DNA from: Nitratireductor luteus
Lineage (GTDB): Bacteria; Pseudomonadota; Alphaproteobacteria; Rhizobiales; Rhizobiaceae
DNA: 64,000 bases
Assembly (NCBI RefSeq): GCF_026162365.1
Contig: NZ_JAOANW010000006.1
Location: 310,001-374,000 of the forward strand
Direction of reading: 5' to 3'
The position numbers and the translations under genes were made by a program. Below are positions 63,827 to 64,000 of this stretch, in pieces. Every line of letters begins with the position of its first letter. Within the stretch, counting starts at the first letter, position 1. Below the pieces are notes generated by a model. It was not told the DNA's origin. It was given only the letters and a program-made list of their open reading frames with translations, and did not search any database.

Positions 63827-63910
63827 ATCGTGTTCCCTTTTTTGGTTTCGATGGTTGGTCGGCGGTGACGCCTTGGGCACGGGTTCTCCCGCCGCGCCCG
63901 GGGCGGTGGA

Positions 63911-64000
63911 TCAGGCCTCCATGGTCTGGCGCTCCGATCTGCGGTGGAAGACGGGACCACCTGGTGAAAGCCGCATGCCGTCGGCAAGGCGCGTCCATGG
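63911..64000 (-). CDS. Possible C-terminal end of an upstream gene (partial)
   Basis: The last 90 bases read on the minus strand as an open frame ending in TGA at 63911-63913, with codons of the local GC-rich kind and an ending RRSERQTMEA. The segment ADGMRLSPGGPVFH has protein-like composition. If real, the gene lies almost entirely outside the window and precedes the binding-protein gene. No family can be assigned. Confidence 0.3.
   Translation of the reverse strand, partial: PWTRLADGMRLSPGGPVFHRRSERQTMEA

Overview
The window is GC-rich, densely coded DNA from an alphaproteobacterium. Solute-binding-protein ABC operons, FCD-type GntR regulators, short dispersed palindromic repeats and an alpha-2-macroglobulin/PbpC pair together suggest the Hyphomicrobiales, probably a Phyllobacteriaceae relative such as Mesorhizobium or Aminobacter. 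That placement is inference from gene content. About 50 genes can be supported. There are no rRNA or tRNA genes, no CRISPR array and no transposase.

Layout. (1) 1-1610: an AraC-type regulator, cut by the window edge, diverges from an Fsr-type MFS exporter. (2) 1700-5612: an oxidative sugar-acid cluster with a DHDPS-family lyase, a GntR regulator, an aldose 1-dehydrogenase and a long FAH-family enzyme. (3) 5627-14884: a carbohydrate locus with a CUT1 ABC transporter whose ATPase gene diverges, a tagatose-3-epimerase-like isomerase, a Gfo/Idh dehydrogenase, a sulfofructose-kinase-like PfkB kinase, an HSL-type hydrolase and a GntR regulator. (4) 14891-29529: a GntR regulator and a luciferase-like oxidoreductase diverge from a long collinear run. 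That run holds an aldolase/adducin protein, an Opp/Dpp-type transporter, an M20 hydrolase, a GhrA-like reductase, an acetylpolyamine-amidohydrolase-like deacetylase, a class III aminotransferase, a DAO-type oxidase and a RidA protein. It looks like uptake and dismantling of an N-acylated amine or amino acid. (5) 29647-30815: an Xre-RES toxin-antitoxin pair. (6) 30822-33490: anmK-murQ cell-wall recycling and a small unknown protein. (7) 33524-42192: a SorC regulator, an AfuABC/FbpABC-like transporter, a metallo-beta-lactamase-fold hydrolase, a SurE-like phosphatase and a Na/Pi-cotransporter-family protein. I read this as a possible organophosphate import, hydrolysis and phosphate-disposal module. 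(8) 42427-49991: alpha-2-macroglobulin and PbpC. (9) 50161-51767: a YciI/DGPF protein with an ECF42-type sigma factor. (10) 51906-55825: a polyamine-type ABC transporter. (11) 56105-63826: a second Opp/Dpp operon with two M20 amidohydrolases, then the edge of one more possible gene.

Patterns across regions. Four of the five solute-binding-protein genes are separated from the next transporter gene by a strong hairpin, in two cases a dispersed-repeat element. Three copies of a roughly 160-base inverted-repeat element lie at 6621, 19479 and 23151. A 47-base palindromic repeat occurs at 3365 and, inverted, at 39666, where it supplies the last codons and stop of a metallohydrolase gene. Several divergent promoters carry clear palindromes that are good operator candidates.
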